Shown here: piece after piece, positions 35,501 to 50,500 of the stretch | Layout: every line of letters starts with the position of its first letter | Numbering within the stretch: the first letter of the stretch is position 1 | NCBI GenBank assembly: GCA_010645155.1 | Contig: CM021312.1 | Coordinates: 1,622,698 to 1,686,697 of the forward strand | Direction: 5' to 3' | Origin: Tigriopus japonicus | Lineage: Eukaryota > Arthropoda > Copepoda > Harpacticoida > Harpacticidae | DNA: 64,000 nt | Program-made: the position numbers and the translations under genes | Notes under the pieces: model-generated | The model's input: only the letters and a program-made list of their open reading frames with translations | What the model was told of the DNA's origin: nothing | Databases searched by the model: none

Positions 35501-38500
35501 TGTCTAAATTGTTCAAATCCTTGCGAGGGTTCGGGTAGGGCCAGATGTCTCAATTCATCGGTGGGATCGTCACAAGCGTCCCCATTGAAAGGTCCGGGCA
35601 CATTTAACGTGTGATAGCAACTTCTTGGTCCAAGTTTTGGAGCGACCTTGTAGTTGACCGGACAAATAGGTTCTAGAATACGATAAGGTATTTTTTAGCC
35701 TAATTACCAAACACCTATGCAGTTCAGGTAGTGATAATTGATTAGTTAAAACTTTAAGCCGCTTAACCATCTTAAAATGGTAGGTTAATACCTCATCGAC
35801 GTAAACTCTGTATTTCCATTGTTGGGTATTTATAAATGAGAAAGAATATAGCGCGTTGCGTTGATGATTTACACAAAATACTGAGGACAAACAGTTTAAC
35901 GAGTCAAATGTCGAGCGCATGAAGCTGCCCTTTGAAATGCCGATTGGCTCGATATTATTAATATATTGTTACCCTTCCATTCACAAATGAACGCATATTC
36001 TCTCGAGCACAATGCATTTCGAGCTTGATAACCCACGGAAGTTTTCAGATAAACACATGGGCCATTCCAAAGACCCGTTGAGGAGGCCATTTTGAAATTG
36101 AAGTCACTTGACTCGTCAAAGGGTGTTCCATCCGAGTAAAATTTGTCCTCACTTTCTTCTACTCTCAATGGAACGGCCAAGTTGTCATCAAAGATGTGCT
36201 TGAGACCCTTTCGAACTCCCATCCAAACATCTCTTCCAACTGGAGATTTCAATGAAGAGTTCTTTAACTTGGATTAGAAAAAAACACGCACAAAATAGTC
36301 CAACTAACTTTCCGCTCTTGCAAACTCCTTAATGAATTCAAATTGAGAGTTGGTTCTACTGGCATGGATCTTGGCTCCTCTGGTCGCACATTGCTCCTGA
36401 AAGGTATATGGCGTCATTCAAATCAAATGTTCGTTCTTTAGACACGGATCATGGAAATACCTGAGCATTTTCGAATGCAGATGCTTCTCTTATCGGCAGG
36501 AGACAAGTTCCCCGGTAATGGACAAACCCTTTTGGACATGGATCATCGGGAGCCTGATCGCGTGTTTTTCGTTGGCAAACGTAATGATTCTCGGCCTCGC
36601 AGGATTCCGTTTCCAAATACCTGCGAATCGCAAACCAAAAATAAAAATTGTCCCTCGTCACTGACCGATCTCACTTTACCCTCCATTTATTCCTGGAATC
36701 TTGGCACACCGATTTGAAGTGGCAAAGTTTGCTGTGTCCGCCCAAATATCGTCAATTGAGGTATAAATTGTGGTTCCATTCGAAGATTCAAAGTAACCAA
36801 GATCCGAGCGTTGGTCCAATCCTACCCAATAGGCAGTCTGTCCTGTTTTTTGCCTCACAAACCGAGACAAATGATCCAAGAGATTGGCTTCAATACTGTG
36901 GATCAACTCTGATTTGTACCCATCATACCCTTTATTTATACAATGGGTCTCAGCTTGTGCAAATGTGGCTGGTTGGCGGGACACTTCAAAGCAATAACCG
37001 TCCCAATGGAATTGTCCTGAAGGACAGATGGGATAGAACTCGTTTCCACAGTTATCCTTCTCCACAATTTGCCCTTGGCTCATGGCATGGTTGTAAATTT
37101 GGATGCAACTCAATGCTCCATAAAGAGGGTTGAGCGTTGGATCATTCCGAGAGGCTCCTATTCGGCCAGTGTGGAACAGTGCAGTTTGGAACCAATTTCC
37201 AGCGTCAAATTCAAAATATTGACTCTGTGGGAACATTTTAGATTAAATGTTTTTGAAGCTTCCGTTAATTTTGGAAGTTGACTTACTATGAATTGATTGG
37301 TGTCGTTTTGAAACCCGAACACTTTATCTCGAAAAAGGGTTCCACGATGGGTCGCGGCATCAAACGTGATACCAAAGGTGCCAAATGTATTTAACTCGCT
37401 CATTTTTGATGAATCTAGTTGATGATAAAAAAGATCTTAATTCGAATTTGCAAAGATCAGGAATGGGTATCTTTTTTACCTATCACTCGAAATTCTTTAG
37501 GCCCATCACTGTTTCGCAAAATGAACACGGGCGTGTCAACTCTCCATTCAATCAATAAACCTTCCTCAAGATTATGTGAAGGCCGAAAATCCTGAATTAT
37601 AGCACTTTTATGTAGTTATTGATCTAATGGCTTTGCCACTAGATTTAGAAGATGTAGATGTTTACCATAATGGTGGCTATGTGGGTATTATCCCAAAGGG
37701 AAATGGTGAAGAAAATGGTAAAGCCAGTTCCAATCTTCATTCCCGAAGCCAGGTCCAAATAACTTTGACCCCCAAATAAAGCCGCTCCCTTATGGAAAGT
37801 CTTGACCCATTCTGTTGAGAAGGCAATGTTCGTACCAGACACCACAACATTATGACCGGAATGATCTTGAATCCCAAATCCTTTAGCCAACGGTAAAATC
37901 AACTGGCTTTCCACAAGCGCTTCCTTTGAAAAATTCGACCCAATTTGACCTAAGTACGACCATGGTAAAGTAAGAATATGTACTCTTTAAAGACAAGCTA
38001 ATCAACAACAATTTCACCTCGACGACACACGAATCCAATCTCCTCCAAACATTGACTAGGCAAAATACGATGGATTGGACCAAATCGCTCCATAATGGCG
38101 CATTTCATCCGCTTAAAGTCAGGCTCTGGCTCTAAATGAAACCTGTATCAATCCCAGACAAAAGTTACTAATCATTGTGAGAACTCACCTGGCAAACACG
38201 TGTCTCGGAAACACAAAGACTCGAGTTTGACGTAGCAAAACTCATCGATGAGACCTCGGTTAGAGATTCGGATGCAAGTTGTATTCTTATCGCTCTGGAG
38301 CATGGAAAACTGTCCGGAATTAATAGGAATGTTGGACGGATCCGTCCAATGATATTGGCAGAACGTTGGTCCACTGTCACTGCATTGGAAGCCTGGATAA
38401 ATGGGCGTGATTGCGCCCACCCACATGCCATTAGTATGATTATTCATCTCTGAAAACGATCCAATCTGATTGTTTGAACGGAGTTCCATTTTACTTTGTT

Positions 38501-41500
38501 AACTAGACGCACCTTCATAAAAGAAGATCTGATCCAAAGTTGCTTGGTCCAATCCAGTGGCCAATTTTCCACCATGGCTCTCGCATGAGGTTCTTGCTTC
38601 TTCAAATCCCATGGGGGTCCACTCTTTGTAGTAACATTTATCTCCGTGTTTGAAGAAACTCACGTCAGACCCACAATTACATTCTAAGTGACAAGCAGAG
38701 GAATAAAAAAAACTATCTGTGTTATGACTCAAGTTATGATTGTTTACCTAAAAGTGGATCCGAAAACACCTTGAATGGATCAGTGGCGGCGTCTCTTTCT
38801 AATCTTGTTCCCACCCAATATTGAGTTGTGTTTCCACGTGGTTTCTCTTTCATGAATTCATTCAGAACTTGAGCCTGAAATTGCGAAGAAAATTAAATCT
38901 TCCCATTAACCTTTTCAAATTTTGCGATGAACATCATACCTCCAAATCTTGAGTGATATTGGCTAGAGTGGCTTCATTATCTTGACAAGCTAAACTCGCA
39001 TCCACCATGTTCATTTTGGTTTCATGGACGATTTTCAGACACGAATCCACGTACTTGTAGTAGCCTTCAGGGCAAGCAAAATCCTTATCAATGTGACAGA
39101 CATAACCGGATTTGTGGAGTTTAGTGACAGTTTCCTTCAAAGTATGATGGTACGTGATGAGCTGTGAAGTATCTAAGTACAACCCAAAAGCCATGGGAGC
39201 TTCCATGCCGATTGGGAGTGTTCCATGTTGGACCAAACAGAGACCTTGGTTCACGTCAAATGGCACTCCTTCCAGGGCATATCCCAAGCTGAAATATCAT
39301 TTACCTCTACGATAAATGCACTCTTGACGAAGTGAGATCGATTTTACCTATCTTGAAATTCGGCATCAACGGGGCCCCTGGAGTTCCACGATTGGGAAAC
39401 ACCGTAGAAGAAACCAATGGAAAAATCGTTATCTGCGGGAGCACCCATTTCAAGCATACTCAAACGCAGATTCTCTAAATCGTCACAACTACGGAAAGGG
39501 TACAAAGTAGCATTGCTTCGGGCGCAATCCACGATCGCTTCTGGTATAGTTCTGGAAAAGTTGATAAATATAAATTTGTGTAGAATGTCGTCAAGAACTA
39601 TTGTCAATTTACCGCTTCGTGGTAACCACGTTGATACACGATCCAATTCTTTGACTCCACTTGAACGGTGAAGGACAAGTTGATTGGCAAATATAACCCT
39701 TGAGCTCGTCTTTTGGGGCTGTTTTCCAAGTATATCCAGATGTTGCTTGAACCACTAATCTCGTGTCGCTCGAGCATCCCAATCCGTTTGGACAATCTAC
39801 ATAAGAAACCGAAATGATTGACTATTTTTCAATAGTTCGGTCGATTGCCAAATGCCAATCGGTCCTATAAAATCTGGAGTTGAATCCACTCTTTCGTACC
39901 TTGGTTATTTGACTCCCAATTCGTGTAAGAGCCAAACGGTTCCAACTCATTGGTCTGACTGTCCATCCAATGCCAACCGTTGCGGTATTCCGCACCCACC
40001 CAAAATAAGTCAGTGTTAGAATAATGTTCAAACTCGGTTCGTTTTTGCTCCAAAAGAGCTTGAACTCTCTGAGTCATTTGATCTTGAACAATGGTCAGTA
40101 ATTCCGCCCCTTCATCCAAACATGCCGTGTGAGCCTCATCAAATGTGACAGGGTAAGTAGAGATTCGGATGCATTTGGTACCAGCCTGAAATATACAATG
40201 TTTACTTCTTTCACGGGAACTGAATTGTTCGAGTCTCGGAAGTGATGCTTTATTTACCAAGTGATAGTGATCTGGACATCCAATATCTTCGGGGATCAGG
40301 AAATCTGAACATTTCCCCATAGTTCCACTCTGATATGGAACCTCCACTGATGTATTCAGTTTGTTGGCACACCAAAAATATGGCATAACATTTGAAGGAT
40401 CTAATGTTTGCCTGGTGCAGGTGTCATAGTATCTATAATGAAAATTAAATGACAAAGTATTTACCGGCTGACCTTGATACTTAAGAATAGACTGGCTTAC
40501 CGTTGGTTCATGAGAAATGGAACGGAGCAAAATTGTCCCTCCAAACCCGAATACGCGATTGAACGTTCATCCGAGCATGTCGCCCACATCCCAGGGATCA
40601 AAACTCCATTGCCATCTACTTCAGTGGCACACCACGGCTTTTCAACTCCAACTGAGATTGATCAAAAAGACAATGTTTACACTTTTAACAACCAACACTA
40701 CAATTTACATTCACCTGGAGCAGCCACATCAGATCCAATGCAACTGTGATAAACGACATTGTCATAAGTGAATGGGAAGTGGCACACTTTCACATCGCCG
40801 TTCACATCGATTGCCTCGGTTGGTCTCGCTTCACAAAGATACCCCAAAACTCCATGACCCACCACGTCTCCTTGAGAAAAACCTTGGCACGGGATGTTGA
40901 TTGATTTCCCATCGGGGCTCATCAAGGCCACACAAGTCTTGCTGGGATCATTCTCGGGGAATCCAGAACGCCAAGGAATGGCTGACCCAGCCAAAAGCTC
41001 AGGAACGGTGGTTCCATCGGGAAAGTGTGCCACTGGAGCGCCAGTCGAGAAGTTCACGAATAAACCAATGGCGACGAACGAATCTTCGCCGTTATGTCTA
41101 AAATGTTGGCCAGTTGAGAAGGAATGGGATTCCAATTTGAGAAAATGCGGCCAAAAATCCTCCGATCTGGGTTCCAAGAGTTTGGCACCATCTTTGTTGC
41201 ATTGGCCTTGAGCGTCAACGACACTGGAGGCTGTCTTGGATGGGTGCGGAGGCGATAGCTGGAATTAAGACATAAAAAATATTTCTTTTGTTCATTGTTA
41301 AGACTTTTGTTTGGAAAACATGAAAACGAAAGGTTCACCTTGTAACAAGATTGATCTTTGTAGATTCTTCTGTAACCAATTGGGCAATTGTTGACGTGGC
41401 AAGTGTCTGGACACTGGAGTTCATTTCCTGGAATGTGGTTGTGTTCCACGTCAGTGGATCCACTGCACCAAGGAGATCCGTTCGAGGATCCCAATGTAAT

Positions 41501-44500
41501 GCAACAATCGTACATTCGATTTTGAAACCTGGAACAATTTTGAAAGTCTCAGCGTTGATCAAAGTCTTTATGATCTGTCTGTATTTGAGTTAGTTATTGA
41601 GACTCTTTTCATCGACGACAGTTAAGTCGAAATCTTCATGAAAGGCGAATGTCAGAATTTTACATTAATGACTTCTAAAATCTTAGGTCTGTCGGAATAG
41701 ATTCAAATATTGAAAGCGTCGAACTTGCCTAAATGGGAATTGGCAAGGATTGCCATTCTGAGCAATACATTGAGTGTATTGGCATATTCCATGGAACTTT
41801 TGATTGGCTAATGAGGCACATTCTTGAGCATGAACTCGACCGATTTGGGATGGATCCCCTGATGAAGCGATCATCCGTAAACAGGAACGATCTGATCCGC
41901 CATCGGCAAAGAATCCCGAATCTTCGGACAAAGTTGCAGACGGATCGTACCTGTTGAACAAGATCACTTACTAATGACCCACTTGGCCCAACACAACCAA
42001 AAGAATCAATCAGTAATAACCCTTACTGATTAGCAAAGATGTAGGCTCCAACTTCCACTTCATGCATGCCGGTCCAAAAAGTACTCTAAAAGTGGAACAC
42101 GTTTAAAGATAAAGTCATCTCAATGAACTCCTGATGTGAATGAATTATTTATGTTTACGCTGGTGAAAGACACGTGGGGGGAATTTGCCACCCAAGCACT
42201 TAAAGCTTTGCCTTGCTCCAAGGTCTCAATAACATGAAGCCGGGTGTGTTCCACTTGACACATATCTTCAGCATTATGAATCGAATTTGAGCTACGAGAT
42301 GTCATGTGATGTCAATAGTTAATCAAACTCGATAACTGAACAAACACTCTTACTAAGATCCAGGTGCAATTAAGTGGTTGGCCACGGAATTGATGCGGAA
42401 ACAGGAATTGGGGATTTGTGGTAGCCATTCGTAACCTCTAGGACATTTCAAAGGTCTCAGCGTACAATAAACGACCTTAAGTTGATTGCAATTCCCATTA
42501 ATCCACTTAAACCCATGAGCTTGAGAGGCCATGGCACAATTGGCTTGGCCATCCAATTCATCGGGATAACCAGGAGCCCAATCCGATGTTAAGGGAGTCA
42601 TCTTGTTTTGTTCTTCAGTAATCCAAGTCCCATTGGCCAATCTGGTCACACCGATCCATATTTCTGAGAGTGGCAAAGTGGCTTCCTGTTCGGAAAAAAG
42701 TATGCATTTCAACCTTTGTATAGTAATTTGTGCAAGAGGCTTACAATGGACTTCATGGCTGCTCGAAACAGACGGTTGTGATCTTGATCTTTAGGTATGT
42801 TAACATGGTCTGGCGCACAATATGATTTAGCGGCTGCATAGTTGTAAGTGGGTAGACTAGTAAAAGTCTTGACACATATTTTGCCCAAGAAATCATATCC
42901 TGATGGGCAGTAAAGACCATTGTTGACCTCAGGTAACCTTCCAAAAGGTTTAGTGGCCATTATCCCCGATCCTGGGACACACCTCACATTCCCATGAGGA
43001 GTTTCAAAGCAGTTCTGCGACCAAAGATGGTTATAAAACGTGCATAATTTCTCAAAAAGATCTTTATATGCATTGTATGAAAGTCTAACTGACCCCTTTG
43101 AATTCAAACGGGATATAACCAAAGTTTTTTCCGGCAGGGTCTCCAAATAGTTGGAATAGAAACCCTTCCTCTTTATCGACAACCATGCTCAGGGGAATCA
43201 AAGTTGGAGGGTCAAAGGTCGATGGAAAGTCCACATTATTACTCATCCTAAACTCGTCAAAGGCTCCGTATTGTAGCGCTAAAATGTGTTTTTTGTTAGA
43301 ATTTGGTTATAAGGTCTTTGATATCAGGACACTTTAAGTCATTACTTGATGCAAATTGAATCCTTGATGTTGTTCCATTTGTGCCTTGAGTGAAGCGAGA
43401 AAAGATTGGCTCGTTCAAGAAGACAGAGTTAAGTGAAAACGTCAAAATGTGATCGCCTTTGAAAAACAAAATCAAGCTATCTGTTGTAAACTTGAACTCC
43501 ACTTCAAAGGCTAATGTTTGGAAAGGACGGTAGTTTTTCCACAGAATTGAACCATTGATGGGGTTTATTGTGATCAGGTTGCTGTCAACGGCTAATCTAT
43601 AGACAGTTTTCTCCGCCGAAACCAATAGTTTGAAATAATTGCCGGACGGTGTTGATAGTTCCAACCGCACGATATCCTTGTCTTTAAAATAAAGATATTG
43701 TCAGCAATTTAGGGTTCGAACACTTTTAAGCCATAAACACACTTTGAGTGATATCATTTATCCAACCCCGATAGAATAATTTTCCATTCGGGTACAGAGG
43801 AGTATTGGGATCTAAGTCGAAAAATGGGAGAGCAAGATCGGTTCCAGGAACAGCTGCCAAAATGAAAATGAAACTTGTGATTATCTTAACACACTTGTTT
43901 TCAAAAACAAATATGTTACTCGTATGAAATTCATGGCCTTCCTCAAGATATTTGTTGGCTGCATAGGCTTTCTTTGAGGTCATTCCGATAATGTCCAAGT
44001 TGACGGCCACTTCAAAGGCTGATTCAACGATTTCTAATTGAAGGTGTCGAGTCATTCTTGGTCGGACAAGAGGAATGGTCCTCGCCATAACGTTGTTTAT
44101 GTTCTCAGCAGACTTATGAAACACACTAAAGAGCTAAATAAAAAATACGGCTTACTTCAAAAATTACAAAAAGAAGCATCTCTTTGGGTTTATCTACCAC
44201 TGGTTGGCCAGCTTTGAATTCGATGTACGTCAAATCTCCAAATTTGGCAAAATTGACCTCAGCCACTTTGAGATAAAACGATTTTAGATATTTTGCCTTG
44301 AGGGTCTCGATCCGTAAGGCCTTGATAACAAGTTTCTGGGGGAACTTGAAGTCAATCCATTTATTTGTAGGGTACGCACTGCCTTTCAACTCAATTTTCA
44401 GAGGCAAATTCGTGCCAAAGGTTTGTTGAGGCGTGGTTTGGATTGGAGAATAGATGTCCACATAATTAGAAGATCCCAGATATTCAGAACCGGCTCCTTG

Positions 44501-47500
44501 GGCTTATGTAATTACAAATATGATGAGCCGCGAGATATGTACTATTCATATTTCAAAATGTACCTATTTTAGCTTTGCAGAGGGCTCCTGTTGCCAAAGA
44601 ACATGGGCTCAGTGACCTGACTTTGGCGTCCTGATCGAGGACGTGACAACTGATGTTCGTCATTTGATAGTGATCCGAAATAGATACTATAGGACTTCCG
44701 TCCAGAGGCAAGTGTGTCGCCCCATTTCCAGTTAAAATGGACCCATCGGCAGCTATAATGCCCTCGTTGTCAGTAACGTACATGAAACCCACATGACGTT
44801 GGGCTTTCGGCAAAATCTCGCTTACGAACAAAGTCTCAGCAATGGAATCAGGCCAGAATAAATGCATGTCCTATAAAACAATTCAGGAATTGATTTGATT
44901 CTCAAACCTGGAAAATCCTGGATTATCATACCTGCTCGGCGCAAAAATCAGCATTCTCTTCAATGGAAAGATCTAGATTGTTCTCGAGGTAACAATAATC
45001 ACCAAACCTCTGCTGGCTCTCTGGGCAACGAGACACAAAAAATTGAAAGGTGCTCGTGTTTCCTCCACAAAATTGAAATTCATCTCCCGCGCAGGGTGTC
45101 GTACAAGTGAAATCGGGCAACAAAGTCAAGTCTGGGATCGGAATTTCTTCAAAACAGCGACATTCATTCGCATTTGAGAGACCTGAAAACCGCTTCAATG
45201 GTGAAGGAAAAGCGGTTGCACAATGGGTCAAACATTTGACCGGGGTCATATCGGGAGCCACCATTGGCGCCTCTAAACCGACCAAAGCCTCTTGGGTCAT
45301 GGCAAAACACCCCAAGTTGATGGGCATATCCACAAGGAAATTGATTGGAGCTACTCGGCTCTTTTGTGATGGATGCTGGGAGCGATAAGTGAGGGACACG
45401 GTCTTGGTCAGTTGATTGGCCACGTTTGTCAAAGACTTGCTGAGGGGCCATTGAGTCAGGGACTCCATTTCGTCGACCACAATTGGAGTTCCGTCTTCAA
45501 TGTCCAAATGGTATTTGATTGCTCGGGATGAGATCATTGGATCGCTGAAGCCTTGGACCCATCCCACCACTAAACCAGACATGCCGACAGAATTCAGATA
45601 CGGCTGATTAATGCCAAAGGGAAAAAGATCCGGATCTAGGGTAGCGGACACTTTAAAACCCCGGTTGGTATTACACACAAAATCCCAAGTTCCAATCGCA
45701 TTTGAAGTCTGGGATCCAATTTCTGCGTGCATAGCTGAATCGATGCCGAGCTCTGTCGTACTACAGTTGTGATTGATTTGCCAAGGCTCATCCACTGTGT
45801 TCCAGAAGTCATTGTTATACAAGATATTCTCTTGGGATGTGGAACATTGCAGGATAAACATGTCTGTTGGCGTATTTTCTTGCACTACATGGAACCAGAC
45901 TTCGCTTTTTAAGGTCAAATGCGGAAAGAACCGGCAAATTGAGGTGACAGGATCAAATTCTACCATGTCACAGCCTACCGAACGAAAAGGTATGGAGAGT
46001 AAACCTACAAAAAGATTCACAAAATCGATAATTTTCTTACCTGATCCAAAGAAACAAAGGCGTGTGCATCCTTCTAACGAGGCCGTTGAACTAACCATGG
46101 CGTATTTCTCGAGCAATTTTTGGTTGTCTATTCCAGAAGTCTCAAAATCATCCAATGAAGTGTCAACCTTGGACAAGATGTCCGCTTTGAAACCAAGTCC
46201 AGTGAACTTGATCCATCTGTAATTCAAGTAAAACATAAGCAGTTGTACCATACCGAGATCCTTACCATTTTACCTCGGCGAACACATTTCCCGTGTTGTT
46301 ATCTTGATATCATCCAAAGCTGCAAATCCAATGAGAGGCCCATACCGGGCCACAACCTGGGCCCGGTGTAGGCGGTCGAAAATTGGCGGTATGGCAAAAG
46401 TTGCCGATTTCCAGTTGGACACTACTTTCACACTTCCGTCGTTGAAGAGATCAGGGTTAGGAACAAATGCGAAATCTTGCTCAAATCCGTCAGGATGATC
46501 AGCTTTGGCCAGTTGAACTCCCAATTGGCAACCAATCTACAAAAAGACAGGATCACATGTAAGGCAAGCTAACTTCATTAAAATGAGGGAATACGTATAG
46601 TCTTACAAAAGTTGGAAGAAAGGGTCCATTTACATCAGTGCCACAGATGTGTCTGAAAGAGATCATGGCACGCCTTAATCTGGGCAATCGGCGAAGTCTT
46701 ATTACATTCCTCATCAAATGGGTCGTAACCATGGCTGGTGAAGCTGAATCTAGACGATTTGTAACAAGGAAAAAGTCTGAAAAGAGAATTATTGTTGAAG
46801 AGTTTACGGAATATTGAGTTACTGGAATGATTAGATTGGTCACACCAGGTTTTCCAACATTGATTGCCAATTCCAGGGGATGATAATTTGCTCGATTAGC
46901 AATGCCTTCGATAGCTTCGTTTGAAGCAAATTTCATTTCAACCTCAACGGCCCTTTTTTCTAAAATCAAAAATATGAACGTCAAAGATGACAGTCCGATG
47001 AATTTTTAATTTTGATTTGTTGCTCGTACCGTCTGGTCCAATGTAACAAAGGGCTTTGTAGGCTGGTTCATTACTCTGGGGATTGTCCAATTTCACTGAA
47101 ATGAAGGTCGAACTTGAATTCTTAGCTCCCAGTTTGTTATCGGAGTAAATAAAGGCAGTGCACTTACATCCAGGTCTAAAGAAGGAGGTCCCTACAATTT
47201 GGACTCTGGTCAAGATGGTCATGCCCGGAATATTTACAATTTCAGTAGCCACAGCCGGATCGCAATTGCCATGAACACACCAATAATGTGTATGCATGTT
47301 ATTCGCGTCCGGTCTTTGCACAGCTAAGGAAGAGGATGAAAATGAGGATCGACATATGGACTGAAATGAAAGACTTGAACACAAGGAGTGACACAATCCA
47401 GTGAGTACAATGTCTGAGATAGAGAAAATTTACGAGTCAAGGCGGTGTGTAAATTTGTGCACACTTGACACTTTGGGTTAGAATGTTTTAGAAAGCGGAT

Positions 47501-50500
47501 TGCTGTTATTGTGTTACTATGCTTGAAATATGTCAAACTATCACGATATAAAGCGTTCTGAAGTCAGCAAAATAAGGAGCGCGGTTAATAGGTAACGGTC
47601 ACGGAAAAAAGGTCACGAAAAAATAAGTCACATCAAAACGGTCACGATAAAAAATGTATACTTATGTTGAAGACAATGAACGACGCAAAATATATATTCA
47701 TTACCAAAGTAATAGTTGTTTAAGTGGATAAAAAAATGAAGGGTTTATATTGAAGAAAAGAAAATTTATGAACAAAAAAACATGGTAATAAGCAAAACTA
47801 GTGGTGAAGAGCTGAAAGTCGAAATTGTGGCTTAAACTTATGTTAGAATATCGGAATGTGAAGTTACCTAAAGCAAGTGGAGAACCACAAACAAAAAGCA
47901 ACCACATAGAATGTATTTTAGGGCAAATAGATCATAATTCATGTTCAAACATGTCCATGTTGATGTAATTATAGTTTCAAATACAATTATGTAATTGCAA
48001 TTACATTTTTAAGTTATAATAATTGTATGTAATTACATTTGATATCAAAGTAATTATGATTAATTACAATTCAGCCAAGGTAATTGAGGGTTTTTAATTA
48101 CAAATTACAATTACATTTTTACCTTCATAACAAAATTTGGATCCAAATTTTCAAACAGATTTTTTTGAGATCATACAAATTTGCTCTGAGCACACATAGT
48201 TCATGAGAATTTGCAAAAAGAAAAAGTTGGAATTTTGGAAAAATAATGTTACTGCATGTAATTCAACTACAATTTGAAAGTAATTGTAGTTTTAATTAGT
48301 TACATTTCAAAACAAATCAAATGGAACATTTATTTGCATTCAAACCAATGAAATTGTAATTGTACTTAATCACATTTTCAAAGTAATGGGGTATGAAGAA
48401 GGTTGCCTCACTAGTGGCAAAACAGGTCCGTTGGCTGTGCTGAGTTGCCCAACCCATTTTGACGAATCCATTTTTTTCCATCTAAGCGTCCATTCTATGA
48501 TTCTAGGTCCTTGGAAGCGATTTACATTCTATGTCTTGATATTTCTTTGTACACCTGGTCGATAAGATGGTCAGTTTATTTGCTAGCTACTGAGATACAC
48601 AGGGCTGCTACTTCTAATTGTCACCGTATCATCAACATCACAAAAACTAGTGTTTCTCATTCATAAAACACTAAATTTTTAAAATTGAAAAAACTGACAT
48701 CCAAGGTTTATGGTTCAGAATAGAATTCTTCCAATCTCATTGCCCTCAGTCTCCACCACGGCCTTCGCCTGGACATTAAACCACGTAGTTGGAGCTTTTA
48801 CCCTTGCCTCGTCTATCTTGTTGCCCTTCTCGTTGATGGCACCGATTTGGGAGGTCTTCATCAGGTGGGCTCTTACGTTAGTCCTTTCTTTCAACACGCC
48901 AAAGAAAAATTAATCCATTGGACTTCACTGGCCATGTATCCTTGGAGATGAAGTCGTAGCTGTTCTCCTTGAGCCACAGGACAGACTTTTGGATACATAA
49001 CAGGGTGCATTGACTTTTTGCCATACCCAGGTGACGGTTACCAGTTGTCTCCTTGGTGATAGGTGTAACCTATCCTTAAATGAAATGCCTGTGTTGACCC
49101 TGAGCCGTGTTTCGGTGATGTGTGGAGGCATGATATGGTCATCACTCAAGATCACTCCACATACTATCTTTGAACCAGGGTGCTTCTTTTTCTCCTCTAA
49201 CCTCTTTCTGGTCCTTTGAATGAATCAGATGTACAATCCAAGCTTGTTAGCAATCTCTCCGTTGGTAAGTTTAGCCTATGAATTCACAAGGGCCATCACT
49301 CCGGCGCAACGTCGTTGCTCCTCATTGAATTCAACCATCTCTAGTTGGTGGGATGAGGAATTCATCGTGGATTTGCGACTACTGTTTGTTTATTAATTGT
49401 TTTTAGACTCAGTCAAGATCAAGCATGAATTTAAAAAATCAGTTCATCATGGTTGTTTTCACGATTCTGTGCAGCGACAGTTAGAAGTAACAGCCCTGTA
49501 TGAAATAATATCACCTGAAAGAAACATTAAAAACTATTTCATTTCGCAGTAAGGGCAACTTTTTAAAATATTGATGTGATTCTTTGGAATCAAGAGAACA
49601 AATCAGCGTCGTTAAATTTCTGTTCGGATCAATGTTAATTCCTATTTTTTGCAATAACACAAGCCTTGCTTAAATGCTTTTTATTTTATCATCCTAAAAG
49701 TACATTTTGCCTGTTATTGACCCGATTCCAGCCTAGGCGTCTTTACGTGCAATATCGATCGTTTCCATGGACCTAGAATCATCAAATGGACTCTTAAATG
49801 GGAAAAACTTGGATTCGCCAAAATGGGCTTAGCAACTCAGTACAGCCAACGGCCTTGTTTTCGCACTGGCAGTGTGATTTTAAACGCTCACTTGAAGCAA
49901 CCTTCTCTTTCTGCATTTCCCATCAACACAGGCCTGGTTAAGAATCACTGAATTTCTGGAGTGAGAGTTGCTTGTTTTGAGTAGACGACATATTCCAATT
50001 TTCAGGTCAATTGAATGCCGGAGTGAAAAGTTATGCCTTCTTAAACTTAGGTACTGGAAAATGAATGCGTTCGCCCCTTTTGTGGTAAAAAAATTACCAG
50101 AAAAGGGCTAGTTCATTCATTCTCGGTAGGATTTGCACTGAACTTTGAGAGAGCATAACTTTTGACTCCGACGTTCGATTGAGCTGAAATTGAACATACG
50201 TATACTAGTTAATATAAACAAGGTCTCATTTGCAAAAGAACGCAATTGATTTGTTCCTACTGGAAATCATGATTCCTTTCGTTAGCCTCCCAGTCCAAAG
50301 AAATTCAGTGCTTCTTGGTCTGGTCCAAACCAAGTATTAAGCACTTAACGAAACAACTAAGGGAATGAATTAAGATGATTGAAACAACTGAAGTTAGAAA
50401 AAAGTGCAGATCAAATTCAGATTATAATCCTTACCATCAATGGAGCCCACCGCTACAAAGAAAGAGGTGCATTAATATAAGCGGTAAAATGGGAAGGGCT

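Noticed and set aside
47580..47660. GGTCACGAAAAAA words as a regular repeat or CRISPR-like array
   Set aside because: The words are few, irregularly spaced and without constant spacers; this is also eukaryotic DNA.
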